Of a DNA stretch of 15,766 nt, positions 1-7,356 are shown one piece after another (position 1 is the stretch's first letter; each line of letters begins with the position of its first letter). Source of the DNA: DATJIG01 sp035493495 (GTDB taxonomy: Bacteria; Pseudomonadota; Alphaproteobacteria; SMXQ01); the NCBI GenBank assembly GCA_035493495.1, contig DATJIG010000303.1, positions 1 to 15,766 on the forward strand. Reading direction: 5' to 3'. Position numbers and translations under genes: made by a program. The notes below the pieces were generated by a model. It did no database searches and was not told the origin of the DNA. It was given only the letters and a program-made list of their open reading frames with translations.

Positions 1-678
1 CGCCGGAATGGCGAGAAGCGCCAGCGCCTGGGTGTAGTCCTCGATGCGCGGCACGATGTCGCGCAGGGTGAAGGTCCGGCCGACGGCGCGCTTCGAGAGA
101 TTGTCGGGCAGCATCAGCGCCGAGGCGACGAGGATCGCCGAGAACGCCAGCATGATGCCGAAGCCGCCCCACGGCCCGAACGCATCCCAGGCAAAACCGG
201 CCACCAGCGGGCAGAAGAAGCCACCGAAGCGGTTGCTGAAGCTGAGACGTCCGATCAGTGCCGTATTGCCCTTCATCGTCTGGCCGGCGACGGTCTGGGC
301 GCCAACCCAGCTCATGGTGGTCGTGAGGCCGACGATGAGCTGCAGGACGATGGCAGCCCAGATGAACGGCAGGATCGGGAACAGGACCGGGAGTGCCGCG
401 CCGATGACGGCGAAGAACAGCATCACGCGACGCGCGCCGAGGCGATCCATGAGGACGCCGCCGTGGATCGACAGCAGGAACGGCAGCAGCGACCGCGCGC
501 CGATGACCGCGCCGTAGGCGACCGCGGACGGATGAAGCTGCAGGACCCACAGCGGGATCACGACCTGGCTGGCGACGTCGGAAAAACATCCCGAGCCGTA
601 CAGCGCGAGCTGGGTGCGCAGGGGAATGGCCGCCGCACCCTCTTTGGTCGCCGCCTCTTCGACTGGAACGCCGCTCAC
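1..678 (-). CDS. MFS permease, N-terminal 226 residues (cut by window edge)
   Basis: A membrane transporter of the major facilitator superfamily, expected in the inner membrane. The reading frame is open from a GTG at 678 to the window edge, giving 226 codons. The first hydrophobic segment is at about residues 21-45, followed by a classic MFS motif A (GGVLMDRLGARR, about residues 75-86) in the loop between helices 2 and 3. Further hydrophobic segments follow, consistent with the N-terminal six-helix half plus the start of the central loop. The GTG start overlaps the stop of the upstream receptor gene by 4 bp (GTGA at 675-678), so translation is probably coupled. I saw no good Shine-Dalgarno sequence, and an inverted repeat ends on the start codon. 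Substrate is unknown. A carboxylate is a reasonable guess from the partner. The C-terminal half is outside the window. Confidence 0.85.
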   Translation of the reverse strand, partial: MSGVPVEEAATKEGAAAIPLRTQLALYGSGCFSDVASQVVIPLWVLQLHPSAVAYGAVIGARSLLPFLLSIHGGVLMDRLGARRVMLFFAVIGAALPVLFPILPFIWAAIVLQLIVGLTTTMSWVGAQTVAGQTMKGNTALIGRLSFSNRFGGFFCPLVAGFAWDAFGPWGGFGIMLAFSAILVASALMLPDNLSKRAVGRTFTLRDIVPRIEDYTQALALLAIPA

Positions 679-1709
679 CGCGAGTTGTTCAACTCGCGGA
701 GCTGGCTGGTGAGCGGCCCCGGCGCGTTGTAGGAGCCTTCGACGATCTTGGCGAGTTCCTCGCCCGAGGTCGGATTGGTGCACTCGAGCTGCAGGCGATC
801 GCACTCGGTGAGATAGCCCGGGTCCTTGAAGGTTTTCATGATCGCGCCGCGCAGCGCGGCGATGCGGTCCTGGGGCACTCCCGGCGGCGCGAGCATCGGG
901 CGGCCGACGGCCAGCGGCGCCACCGCCAGCTCCATCAGCGGCAGCATCTCCTTGTTGGTCTTCAGGAGGTCGAGCGCCGACGGCACGCCCGGGAGTTCAG
1001 GGTGCGGCACGTCGCCGATCTGGAGCAGCATCTTGATCTTCTTCTCGCTGATCCAGTCGGGCTTCACCGACTTGAGCGACGACCAGAACGCCGAGGGATA
1101 GCCCTCGTTCTCGCCGCGCTCCATCGCGAGGAACGCTTCCGCCTGGCCGGGGTAGCCGGCGATCATTTTGATCTTCATGTCGAACACGTGGGCGAGCACG
1201 CGCGCATAGAACGCGGGCGTCGCGTTGAGACCGCCCGACACCCCGAGGGTCAGCCCGCGCTGGCGCGCCTCGGCGAAGTCCTTCACCGGGACGGTGTTCC
1301 AGACGATCAGGACCGCCGTCTCCTTGCCGGGGCTGCCGAGCCAGTTGAACTTCGAGCCGTCGAACAGCGCCTTGTCGTTGCCGTAGAGCGGATCGAACAC
1401 GGCGCTGTTCTGGACCATGCCGATCGCCGTCCCGTCCTTGGCCGAGATGTTGTAGACGTGATTCGCCGCGGTCACGCCGCCGGCGCCCGGCATGTTGCGC
1501 GGGATCAGGGTCGGGCTGCCCGGCATGTTCGCCGAGAAGTAGCGGGCGAGCAGGCGAGCGGAGACGTCGTTGCCGCCGCCGACGGTCGACGAGATGATCA
1601 GGTCGATGCGCTTGTCCTTGTAGAACTCGGCCGCGGTCTGGCCATGGGCGGCGTTCAGCGCGAACGCCGGGGCGAGCGCGATCGTCAGTGCGGCAGCAAG
1701 CCTGCGCAT
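675..1709 (-). CDS. Bug/TctC-family periplasmic solute receptor (copy 1)
   Basis: A 344-residue extracytoplasmic receptor of the tripartite tricarboxylate transporter family (TctC/Bug), which binds small carboxylated or amide solutes in the periplasm. The start at 1709 is chosen because AGGAG lies 6 nt upstream (1716-1720) and the protein then begins with a normal signal peptide, MRRLAAALTIALAPAF, with likely cleavage after AHG at residue 23. A longer frame reaching 1766 has no such signals. Family marks are EFYKDK near residue 28, the GGGNDVSAR loop (44-52), NMPGAGG (72-78), AKDGT, and a GRPMLAPPGVP block in the C-terminal lobe. It is followed with a 4-bp overlap by an MFS permease, not by TctA/TctB. 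It is divergent from the cupin operon. Ligand is unknown. Confidence 0.9.
   Translation of the reverse strand: MRRLAAALTIALAPAFALNAAHGQTAAEFYKDKRIDLIISSTVGGGNDVSARLLARYFSANMPGSPTLIPRNMPGAGGVTAANHVYNISAKDGTAIGMVQNSAVFDPLYGNDKALFDGSKFNWLGSPGKETAVLIVWNTVPVKDFAEARQRGLTLGVSGGLNATPAFYARVLAHVFDMKIKMIAGYPGQAEAFLAMERGENEGYPSAFWSSLKSVKPDWISEKKIKMLLQIGDVPHPELPGVPSALDLLKTNKEMLPLMELAVAPLAVGRPMLAPPGVPQDRIAALRGAIMKTFKDPGYLTECDRLQLECTNPTSGEELAKIVEGSYNAPGPLTSQLRELNNSR
678..699 (-). repeat. 10-bp-arm inverted repeat at the receptor/permease junction
   Basis: The arms CCGCGAGTTG and CAACTCGCGG are perfect and separated by 2 bp. In the minus-strand transcript they can form a 9-bp stem with a 4-nt loop. The structure encodes the last residues of the receptor (RELNNSR) and its last base is the first G of the GTG start of the permease. 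There is no U-run after it, so it does not look like an intrinsic terminator. It could gate translation of the permease until ribosomes finishing the receptor melt it. This role is inference. Confidence 0.6.
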
Positions 1710-1800
1710 CGGAATCTCCTGTCGTTTCTTTTTTCCGCCCATCGCGGGCGGCGCGGAGCGCATCATGCCGCCCGGACGGTCCGTTGCCTAGGTGCGCGGC

Positions 1801-1823
1801 GGAAAAACTCTTGTTCCGAGACA
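1801..1823 (+). promoter_or_regulatory. Shared upstream motif, copy 1 (candidate operator)
   Basis: The sequence reads GGAAAAAC, then T, then CTTGTTCCGAGA, ending in CA. It matches 21 of 23 positions with the segment at 7375-7397, upstream of hyuA. It ends 106 bp before the cupin start codon. It contains a T-N11-A pair (1811 and 1823), as seen in LysR-type sites, and here also TTGT-N6-ACAA (1811-1824), although that extension is not kept in the other copy. It is probably a binding site for a common regulator. The regulator is not shown by the sequence. Confidence 0.6.
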
Positions 1824-1854
1824 AAGGTGGTCGCGGGGCGCGCCGCGTTTTACT

Positions 1855-1868
1855 TTCTTGGCCAAGAA
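1855..1868. repeat. Perfect 14-bp palindrome TTCTTGGCCAAGAA
   Basis: Each 7-bp arm matches perfectly about the centre between 1861 and 1862. It lies in the cupin leader, just after a possible -10 element and about 60 bp before the start codon. It could be an operator for a dimeric repressor or a fragment of a dispersed palindromic repeat. Nothing similar was seen elsewhere in the window. Confidence 0.45.
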
Positions 1869-1929
1869 GTCCCTGTCCCGGCGTGTTGCCGCGCCGCGAG
1901 GGACCCGGCTTCATTCGAGAGAGATACCG

Positions 1930-3027
1930 ATGCCAGACGTCGCCCCGCCCGCCGGCAAGTTCATGGTCGACCCCTATCGCGACTGGGCGAAGGGCGAGGG
2001 CGTGCCGATCTCCGAGGATTTCGGCCTCGACCTGCTGGCCCTGCCGACCGCGCCGTGGGCGCGTTTCGGGACGCGCGGCGCGATCGCCCATCTCAAGGGC
2101 CGCGGCGACTTCATGACGGTGTTCGTGCTCGAGATCCCGCCGGGCGGCAAGACGGCGCCGATGAAGCACCTTTACGAGGCCGCGATCTGGGTGATGGACG
2201 GTCACGGCAGCACGCGCGTCGAAGACGCGGCGGGCGCCAGCCATACCTTCGAGTGGGGCGTGAACAGCATCTTCGCGCCGCCGCTCAACACGCAGTACCA
2301 GCTCTTCAACGGTTCGGGGCAGAAGACGGCGCGTCTCGCGATTTCGTGCAACCTGCCGGCCGTCCTCAATCTGTTCCACAGCGAGACCTTCGTCTTCGAT
2401 AACCCGTGCACGTTCCCGGAGCGGGAAGGGGCGGCGAAGCACTTCACCGGAGACGGCGACTTCATCGCCGTGCGTCCCGGCAAGCACATGTGGGAGACCA
2501 ACTTCATCCCCGACGGCAGCGATCTGCAGCTCCACACCTGGGCGGCGCGCGGCGCGGGCGGCAAGCACGTGCAACTCATTCTCGCCGACGGCGTGCTGCA
2601 CGCGCACATCTCCGAGATGCCGGTCGGCACCTACAAGAAGGCGCACCGCCACGGCCCCGACGTCCACGTCTACTGCGTGTCGGGCGAGGGCTACTCGCTG
2701 TTCTGGTATGAGGGCGACAAGGGCTTCACGCGGGTGAACTGGCGCCACGGCTGGGTCTTCGCGCCCGCCGACATGATGTACCACCAGCACTTCAACGGTG
2801 GCGGCGAGCCCGTGCGCTATCTCGCGGTCGGCCACGGCAGCGTGCGCTACCCGTTCACCGAGTACATGAAGAACATTTATCTCGGCATCGACGTCGACGT
2901 GAAGAACGGCGGCCGCCAGATCGAATACAAGGATCAGGATCCGCGCGTGCACGGCATCTTCACCGACGAGCTCGCCAAGCGCGGGCTCAAGCCGAAGATG
3001 GACACGCTCGGAAATCCGGTCGGTTGA
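1930..3027 (+). CDS. Bicupin protein of unknown function
   Basis: A 365-residue cytoplasmic protein (no signal peptide) with two cupin domains, at about residues 45-150 and 210-310. The first has a reduced metal motif: one His and one Glu in KHLYEAAIWVMDGHG (His80, Glu83). The second looks metal-competent: HRHGPDVH (His239, His241, His246) followed by YHQHFN (His285, His287, Asn289). The usual motif-1 Glu appears to be replaced by His246. Start 1930 gives MPDVAPPAGKF and has a purine-rich AGAGAGA just upstream. An upstream extension to 1792 would run through the control region and is unlikely. Related proteins are often named cupin or 'ethanolamine ammonia-lyase-activating', from memory, but no such enzyme is nearby. 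It leads an operon with two Bug receptors, so it may act on or sense their ligand. A dioxygenase or isomerase role is possible but unproven. Confidence 0.8.
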   Translation: MPDVAPPAGKFMVDPYRDWAKGEGVPISEDFGLDLLALPTAPWARFGTRGAIAHLKGRGDFMTVFVLEIPPGGKTAPMKHLYEAAIWVMDGHGSTRVEDAAGASHTFEWGVNSIFAPPLNTQYQLFNGSGQKTARLAISCNLPAVLNLFHSETFVFDNPCTFPEREGAAKHFTGDGDFIAVRPGKHMWETNFIPDGSDLQLHTWAARGAGGKHVQLILADGVLHAHISEMPVGTYKKAHRHGPDVHVYCVSGEGYSLFWYEGDKGFTRVNWRHGWVFAPADMMYHQHFNGGGEPVRYLAVGHGSVRYPFTEYMKNIYLGIDVDVKNGGRQIEYKDQDPRVHGIFTDELAKRGLKPKMDTLGNPVG

Positions 3028-3038
3028 GGGGGCGCGCG

Positions 3039-4058
3039 ATGAAGATTCGTACACTCCTGCTCGGCGCGGTCGCACTCGCGGCTCTCGCCACGCCAGCAGC
3101 GGCGCAGTCGGTCGCCGAGTTCTACCAGGGCAAGTCGGTCGACGTGGTCGTCGGCTCGGGCGCCGGCGGCGGCTACGACATCTACGCGCGCCTGCTCGCG
3201 CGACGCATGGGCGAGTACATCCCGGGCAAGCCGACCCTGATCGTGAAAAACGTGGTCGGCGGTGGCGGTATCCGCGCGGCGACGCTGCTCTACAACGTCT
3301 CGCCCAAGGACGGTTCGGTGATCGCCACGGTCAGCCGCGCGATGATCACGGCGCCCGCGCTCGGCGTCGAATCGGCCAAGTTCGACTCATCGAAGTTCAC
3401 CTGGCTCGGCAATCTCACGGGCGAGGACAGCGTCTGCATCTCCTGGCACACGACGTCGGTGAAGACGTGGGACGACATGCTGAAGAACAAGCTGATCGTC
3501 GGCACCGCGGCGCCCGGCACCAGCACCTACACGTTCCCGGCGCTGCTCAAGAACATGTTCGGCGCCAAGTTCGACATGGTGACCGGCTATCCCGACGCGT
3601 CCCAGGCGGTGCTGGCGCTCGAGCGCGGCGAGGTCCAGGCGATCTGCCAGACCTTCTCGACGATCAAGGCGAATCACGCGTCGTGGATCAAGGACGGCAC
3701 GGTCAACGTGCTGACCGTCGTCGGCATGCGCCGCAACGCCGACATCCCCGACGTGCCGGCGACCGCCGAATTCGCCAAGACCGACGAGCAACGCCAGATC
3801 ATCAAGATCATCCTCGGCCCCGAGCTGGTCGGCCGGCCGTTCTTCGCGCCGCCGGGGCTGCCGGCGGACCGCACAGCGGCCCTGCGCGACGCCTTCATGA
3901 AAGTGGCGAAGGACAAGGACTTCCTCGCCGACGCCGCGCGCCAGAATCTCGAGGTCGATCCGACCGGCGGGCAGGAGATCCAGGACATGATCGCCGACAT
4001 CCTGAGCGCGCCGCCCGCGATGATGGCCAAGGCCCAGGCCACGCTGGCGAAGGAGTAG
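3039..4058 (+). CDS. Bug/TctC-family periplasmic solute receptor (copy 2)
   Basis: A 339-residue receptor. The ATG at 3039 is chosen over an in-frame TTG at 3024 because GAGGGGG (3026-3032) sits just upstream as ribosome binding site, overlapping the cupin stop, and because MKIRTLLLGAVALAALATPAAAQ is then a clean signal peptide cut after residue 22. Family marks are FYQGK (28-32), the glycine-rich loop GAGGGYDIYAR (41-51), NVVGGGG (71-77), SPKDG, and GRPFFAPPGLP in the second lobe. It follows the cupin gene by 11 bp and precedes copy 3 by 14 bp, so the three are surely one operon. No membrane subunits accompany it. The ligand is unknown. Copy 2 and copy 3 are clearly diverged, so they probably differ in specificity. 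Confidence 0.9.
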   Translation: MKIRTLLLGAVALAALATPAAAQSVAEFYQGKSVDVVVGSGAGGGYDIYARLLARRMGEYIPGKPTLIVKNVVGGGGIRAATLLYNVSPKDGSVIATVSRAMITAPALGVESAKFDSSKFTWLGNLTGEDSVCISWHTTSVKTWDDMLKNKLIVGTAAPGTSTYTFPALLKNMFGAKFDMVTGYPDASQAVLALERGEVQAICQTFSTIKANHASWIKDGTVNVLTVVGMRRNADIPDVPATAEFAKTDEQRQIIKIILGPELVGRPFFAPPGLPADRTAALRDAFMKVAKDKDFLADAARQNLEVDPTGGQEIQDMIADILSAPPAMMAKAQATLAKE

Positions 4059-4072
4059 TGAGGGGTTTTGTG

Positions 4073-5098
4073 ATGTCGATGTTTGCCCGTCCGTTGATCG
4101 CCGCCGCGCTGTGCGCCGCGTCCGTTGCTCTGGCGCCGCTCGCCAATGCCGCCGACCGGGGCGACATCTACAAGGGCAAGAACGTGACGTTCATCATCGG
4201 CGGCTCGGGGACCGGCGGCGGCTACGACACCTACAGCCGGCTGATGGCGGCGCACATCGGCCGCCACCTGCCGGGCGAGCCCACGGTCGTGCCGCAGAAC
4301 ATGCCGGGCGCGGGCGGCATCCGCGCCGCCAATTACCTTTACGCCGTCGCGCCCAAGGACGGGCTCACCATCGGCATGATCGACCAGGCGATCTACTTGA
4401 ACCAGCTCCTCGGCAAGAGCGAGCTCAAGGCCGACGCGACCAAGTTCAACTGGATCGGACGCATGCTCAGCAACACGACGATCCTGTTCGCCTGGCACAC
4501 GGCGCCGGTGAAAACCATTCAGGATGCCTTCAGCAAGGAACTGGTGGTGTCAGCCTCGGGCTCGGCCTCGCGCATGAACTGGATGATCATGAACGCGGCA
4601 CTCGGCACCAAGTTCAAGATCATCTCCGGCTACTCCGGCACCAACGAAAAGCTCGCGATGCAGCGCGGCGAGGTGCAGGGGCTCAGCATGCCGTGGCCGC
4701 TCTTGAAGGCCGAGCAGGGCGACTGGATCCGCGACAAGACGATCAACCTGCTGCTGCAGACGAGCGCCGTGAAGGCGCCGGACCTTCCCGATCTGCCGCG
4801 CATGATCGATCTCGCCAAGGACGACGACACCCGTCAGTTGCTGGAGTTGTTCTCTTCGCCGTCGACCATCGGCCGGTCCGTGGTCGCACCGCCGGGCGTG
4901 CCGCCCGAGCGGGTGAAGCTCCTGCGCGACGCCTTTATGGCGGCGATCCAGGACGAGCAGCTCATCGCCGCTGCCAAGACCGCGAAGCTCGATCTCGATC
5001 CGCTGTCCGGAGAGGAGCTGCAAGCGACGATCGGCAGCCGAGAGTTCTCTCCGGCGTCGATCGCGCGGGCACGGCAGTTGGCCGAGACCGCTCAGTGA
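4073..5098 (+). CDS. Bug/TctC-family periplasmic solute receptor (copy 3)
   Basis: A 341-residue receptor. The ATG at 4073 has GAGGGG 7 nt upstream and opens a signal peptide (MSMFARPLIAAALCAAS) with probable cleavage after ANA at residue 26. A second ATG two codons later (4079) is also possible. Family marks are IYKGK (32-36), GTGGGYDTYSR (46-56), NMPGAGG (76-82), APKDG, FAWHT and a VVAPPGVP block. It is the last gene of the cupin operon and ends 15 bp from the stop of the convergent LysR gene, leaving no room for a normal terminator hairpin. Like the other copies it lacks TctA/TctB partners here and may borrow a membrane unit encoded elsewhere. Confidence 0.9.
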   Translation: MSMFARPLIAAALCAASVALAPLANAADRGDIYKGKNVTFIIGGSGTGGGYDTYSRLMAAHIGRHLPGEPTVVPQNMPGAGGIRAANYLYAVAPKDGLTIGMIDQAIYLNQLLGKSELKADATKFNWIGRMLSNTTILFAWHTAPVKTIQDAFSKELVVSASGSASRMNWMIMNAALGTKFKIISGYSGTNEKLAMQRGEVQGLSMPWPLLKAEQGDWIRDKTINLLLQTSAVKAPDLPDLPRMIDLAKDDDTRQLLELFSSPSTIGRSVVAPPGVPPERVKLLRDAFMAAIQDEQLIAAAKTAKLDLDPLSGEELQATIGSREFSPASIARARQLAETAQ

Positions 5099-5113
5099 AT
5101 GCCGCGCGTCCGT

Positions 5114-6001
5114 CTATTTCCGTCCGGCGACCGCCGCCTCGAGAAACTCGATGAACGCGGCAGTCTTGGCGGGCAGGTATTTGGTGGCGGGAAAGTACAC
5201 CCGCATCGTCTGGCGCGAGCGCGACTGGCCATCGAACACCGACTGCAGGCGTCCCGCGGCGAGATCGGCGGCGACGGTGTAGCGCGGCAGCCGGCAGATG
5301 CCGACGCCGGCAATCGCCGCCTGGGCAATGACCTCGGAGCTGTTGGAGCGGAACGTGCCCTTCACCCGCACGACGATGTCGCGCGGCGAGCCCTTGAACG
5401 GCCAGTCCCGGGGCGCGAACAGCGTGTGGACGAGGCAGTTGTGGTCGGCGAGCTCTTTGGGCTGCTTCGGCTCGCCGTGCGCCTTGAAATAGGCGGGCGA
5501 GGCGCAGACCACGTACTCGACCAGCTCGAGCTCGCGGTGGACGAGTCCGGGATCGGGCTCGGCCTTGCCAGAGACGACGACATCGACGCCGGCCTCGACC
5601 AGACTGAGCGCCGGAGTTTCGGTGTTCACCTCGACGTCGAGCCCGGGATATTTTCGCATGAAAGCCGGCAGCAGCGGAGCCAGCACCCACTGGGCGTAGC
5701 CCGAGACGACGTGGATGCGCAGCGTTCCCTGCGGCTTGGTCTGCAGATCCTGGGCGTTGGTCACGGCCTCGTCGAGGTGGCCGAGGATCTCGACGCACTG
5801 GGCGAAGAACCGCTCGCCGACCTCGGTCAGCGCCACGCCGCGGGTCGATCGGTTGAGCAGCGACAGCCCGAGCTTTGTCTCCAGCTCGTGGATGTGCTTG
5901 CTCACGGCCGAGGGCGTCATGTGCAGATCGCGCGCGGCGCGGGTGAAGCTCTTGTGCTCGGCCACCCGCACAAAGGTGTTCAGCTTGTTGAGGTCTTCCA
6001 T
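5114..6001 (-). CDS. LysR-family transcriptional regulator
   Basis: A 295-residue DNA-binding regulator of usual family length. Residues 1-62 form the winged helix-turn-helix, with the typical run AEHKSFTRAARDLHMTPSAV and then a linker helix with HIHELETKLGLSLLNR. Residues from about 90 to 290 form the periplasmic-protein-like effector domain. It starts at ATG 6001, back to back with the PrpD-like gene across 44 bp, the usual arrangement for a LysR protein controlling its divergent neighbour. Its stop is 15 bp from that of receptor copy 3. It is the only regulator in the window and so the first candidate to read the motifs at 1801 and 7375. The effector is unknown, perhaps the substrate of the adjacent pathway. 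Confidence 0.92.
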   Translation of the reverse strand: MEDLNKLNTFVRVAEHKSFTRAARDLHMTPSAVSKHIHELETKLGLSLLNRSTRGVALTEVGERFFAQCVEILGHLDEAVTNAQDLQTKPQGTLRIHVVSGYAQWVLAPLLPAFMRKYPGLDVEVNTETPALSLVEAGVDVVVSGKAEPDPGLVHRELELVEYVVCASPAYFKAHGEPKQPKELADHNCLVHTLFAPRDWPFKGSPRDIVVRVKGTFRSNSSEVIAQAAIAGVGICRLPRYTVAADLAAGRLQSVFDGQSRSRQTMRVYFPATKYLPAKTAAFIEFLEAAVAGRK

Positions 6002-6045
6002 GGCGCGGGTGACTGTATCGGAAATCGGCCAAGGCTTCAGCGACT
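6002..6045. promoter_or_regulatory. Divergent LysR/PrpD intergenic region
   Basis: Only 44 bp separate the two divergent start codons, so promoters and operator must overlap each other and possibly the coding ends. A short direct repeat, ATCGG-AA-ATCGG, lies at 6017-6028 and may be part of a regulator site. The 23-bp motif found upstream of the other two plus-strand operons is absent here. Confidence 0.4.
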
Positions 6046-7356
6046 ATGACCAGACTTGACGATCTTGCCGCCTTCGTGTGCGGCGCATCGGCGGGTGCTC
6101 TGCCGGACGACGAGCGCGCGATCCAGCGCCGTCACGTGGTCGACACCGTGGTTGCCGCCGTCGCCGGCCAGCGTTGCCGCGAGACCGCGGCGCTGGCGCC
6201 GCTGTTCGGCGACCGCATCGAGGATCGGATCGCGAAGCTCGCGGCGTCGATCCGACTGACGGAGATCGACGATATCCATTTGCCGTCATGCACGACGCCG
6301 AGTTCGGTCGTCATGCCCGTCGCTCTCGGACTTGCCGTCGAGGACGAGTCGCGGCGCTCGCGTGTCGCCGACGCGCTGTGGGTCGGGACCGAGATCATGA
6401 CGCGGTTCGGCACCGCGGTGCGCGGGCCCGACATCCTCTACCGCGAGGTATGGCCCACGTATCTCTGTGCGCCGCTCACCGCCGCGGCGACCGCGGCGCG
6501 CCTGCTCGGGCTCTCGCCGAAGCAGACGACGCATGCGCTGTCGATCGCGCTGACGTTGAGCTCCGGCGGCTCGGGGCGCTTCCGCCAGGAGCTGTCGCCG
6601 CGCTGGCTGCTGCAGGCATGCGCGGTGCGCGACGGCATCGTCGCCGCGAAAGCCGCGCAGCAGGGGTTCGCCGGCGATGGCGGCCTGCTCGACCGCGAAT
6701 GGCTCAAGGAGAGCCACGGCATCGATCTCGACATCGCCACGTTCCTCGACGGCATCGGTGAAATGCTGTCGGCGTACGCCGGCCTTAGCATCAAGCCGTA
6801 CTGCTCGGCGAAGCAGCCGATGGCGGCCGTCGAGGCGCTGCGCCAGATCGCCACGAGCGGGGTCGCTGTCGACTCGATCCGCTCGGTGATCGTGAGGGTT
6901 CCGGCGGCCTACAGCAGCATGATCGGCGGGCCGATCGACCCCAACAACCGCGCGACGACATTCGCGAGCGTGCGCTACCAGATGGCGCTGACGCTGTTCC
7001 GGCCGGACTCGCTCTACGACGTGGTGCGCGAGGCCATGCCGCTCGACGAGCGCATGAAGCGCTTCATGGAAATGGTGACCATCGAGCGCGACGACGCGCT
7101 CGCCGCGGAATACCCGCGCTGCTGGCCGGGCAAGGTGGTGGTGGACGCGGGCGGTCAAACCATCGCTCGCACGGTGCTTGATGCGCCGGGCGATCCCGGC
7201 GCGCGACTCGACGACCTCGCGGTCGCCGACAAGGCGGCGCGGGTCCTCGATCCGACGGTTGGAACCGAGGCCCGGACGGATTGGATCAAGGCCGCGTCGG
7301 ATGCCCTCGGCGGCAGTCGCGACGCCTGGAAGCGGCTGAAAATGCTGGTGTTTTAA
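6046..7356 (+). CDS. MmgE/PrpD-family protein
   Basis: A 436-residue protein of the MmgE/PrpD family, whose known members include 2-methylcitrate dehydratase, aconitate decarboxylase-like and iminodisuccinate epimerase-like enzymes. The N-terminal helical domain starts with LDDLAAFVCG, then HVVDTVVAAVAG. DDIHLPSCTTPSSVV occupies the place where active members usually have D..H followed by a second His before Pro. Here that second position is Thr. KPYCSAKQPMAAVEAL near residue 247 matches the family's K-P-Y-x-C-type motif. Length is near the family norm. No propionate genes (prpB, prpC) are near, so a dehydratase of 2-methylcitrate is unlikely. It is divergent from LysR and 112 bp ahead of hyuA. 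Isomerisation or epimerisation of a small acid is a guess from family members. Confidence 0.82.
   Translation: MTRLDDLAAFVCGASAGALPDDERAIQRRHVVDTVVAAVAGQRCRETAALAPLFGDRIEDRIAKLAASIRLTEIDDIHLPSCTTPSSVVMPVALGLAVEDESRRSRVADALWVGTEIMTRFGTAVRGPDILYREVWPTYLCAPLTAAATAARLLGLSPKQTTHALSIALTLSSGGSGRFRQELSPRWLLQACAVRDGIVAAKAAQQGFAGDGGLLDREWLKESHGIDLDIATFLDGIGEMLSAYAGLSIKPYCSAKQPMAAVEALRQIATSGVAVDSIRSVIVRVPAAYSSMIGGPIDPNNRATTFASVRYQMALTLFRPDSLYDVVREAMPLDERMKRFMEMVTIERDDALAAEYPRCWPGKVVVDAGGQTIARTVLDAPGDPGARLDDLAVADKAARVLDPTVGTEARTDWIKAASDALGGSRDAWKRLKMLVF

Larger units (their letters stand above)
1710..1929. promoter_or_regulatory. Divergent control region between receptor 1 and the cupin operon
   Basis: This 220-bp gap separates the start of the minus-strand receptor gene from the start of the plus-strand cupin gene. 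It must hold promoters for both. It contains the shared motif at 1801-1823, an AT-richer TACTTT at 1851-1856 that could act as a -10 element, and a 14-bp palindrome at 1855-1868. No convincing TTGACA-type -35 at proper spacing was found, which fits an activator-dependent promoter. No small gene was recognised in it. Confidence 0.5.

Noticed and set aside
1811..1840. TTGTTC of the shared motif as a -35 box
   Set aside because: Neither copy has a plausible -10 box 16-18 bp downstream.
1792..1929. N-terminal extension of the cupin protein
   Set aside because: The frame is open, but this stretch holds the shared motif and palindrome, its translation is basic and unlike a cupin, and a suitable start lies at 1930.
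997..3075. Long minus-strand open frame of 692 codons
   Set aside because: It crosses the real receptor 1 gene out of frame, the control region and the cupin gene. Its product is an Arg/Ala/His-rich low-complexity protein, typical of shadow frames in GC-rich DNA.
5099..5113. Terminator between convergent receptor 3 and LysR
   Set aside because: Only 15 bp lie between the stops, with no hairpin or T-run.
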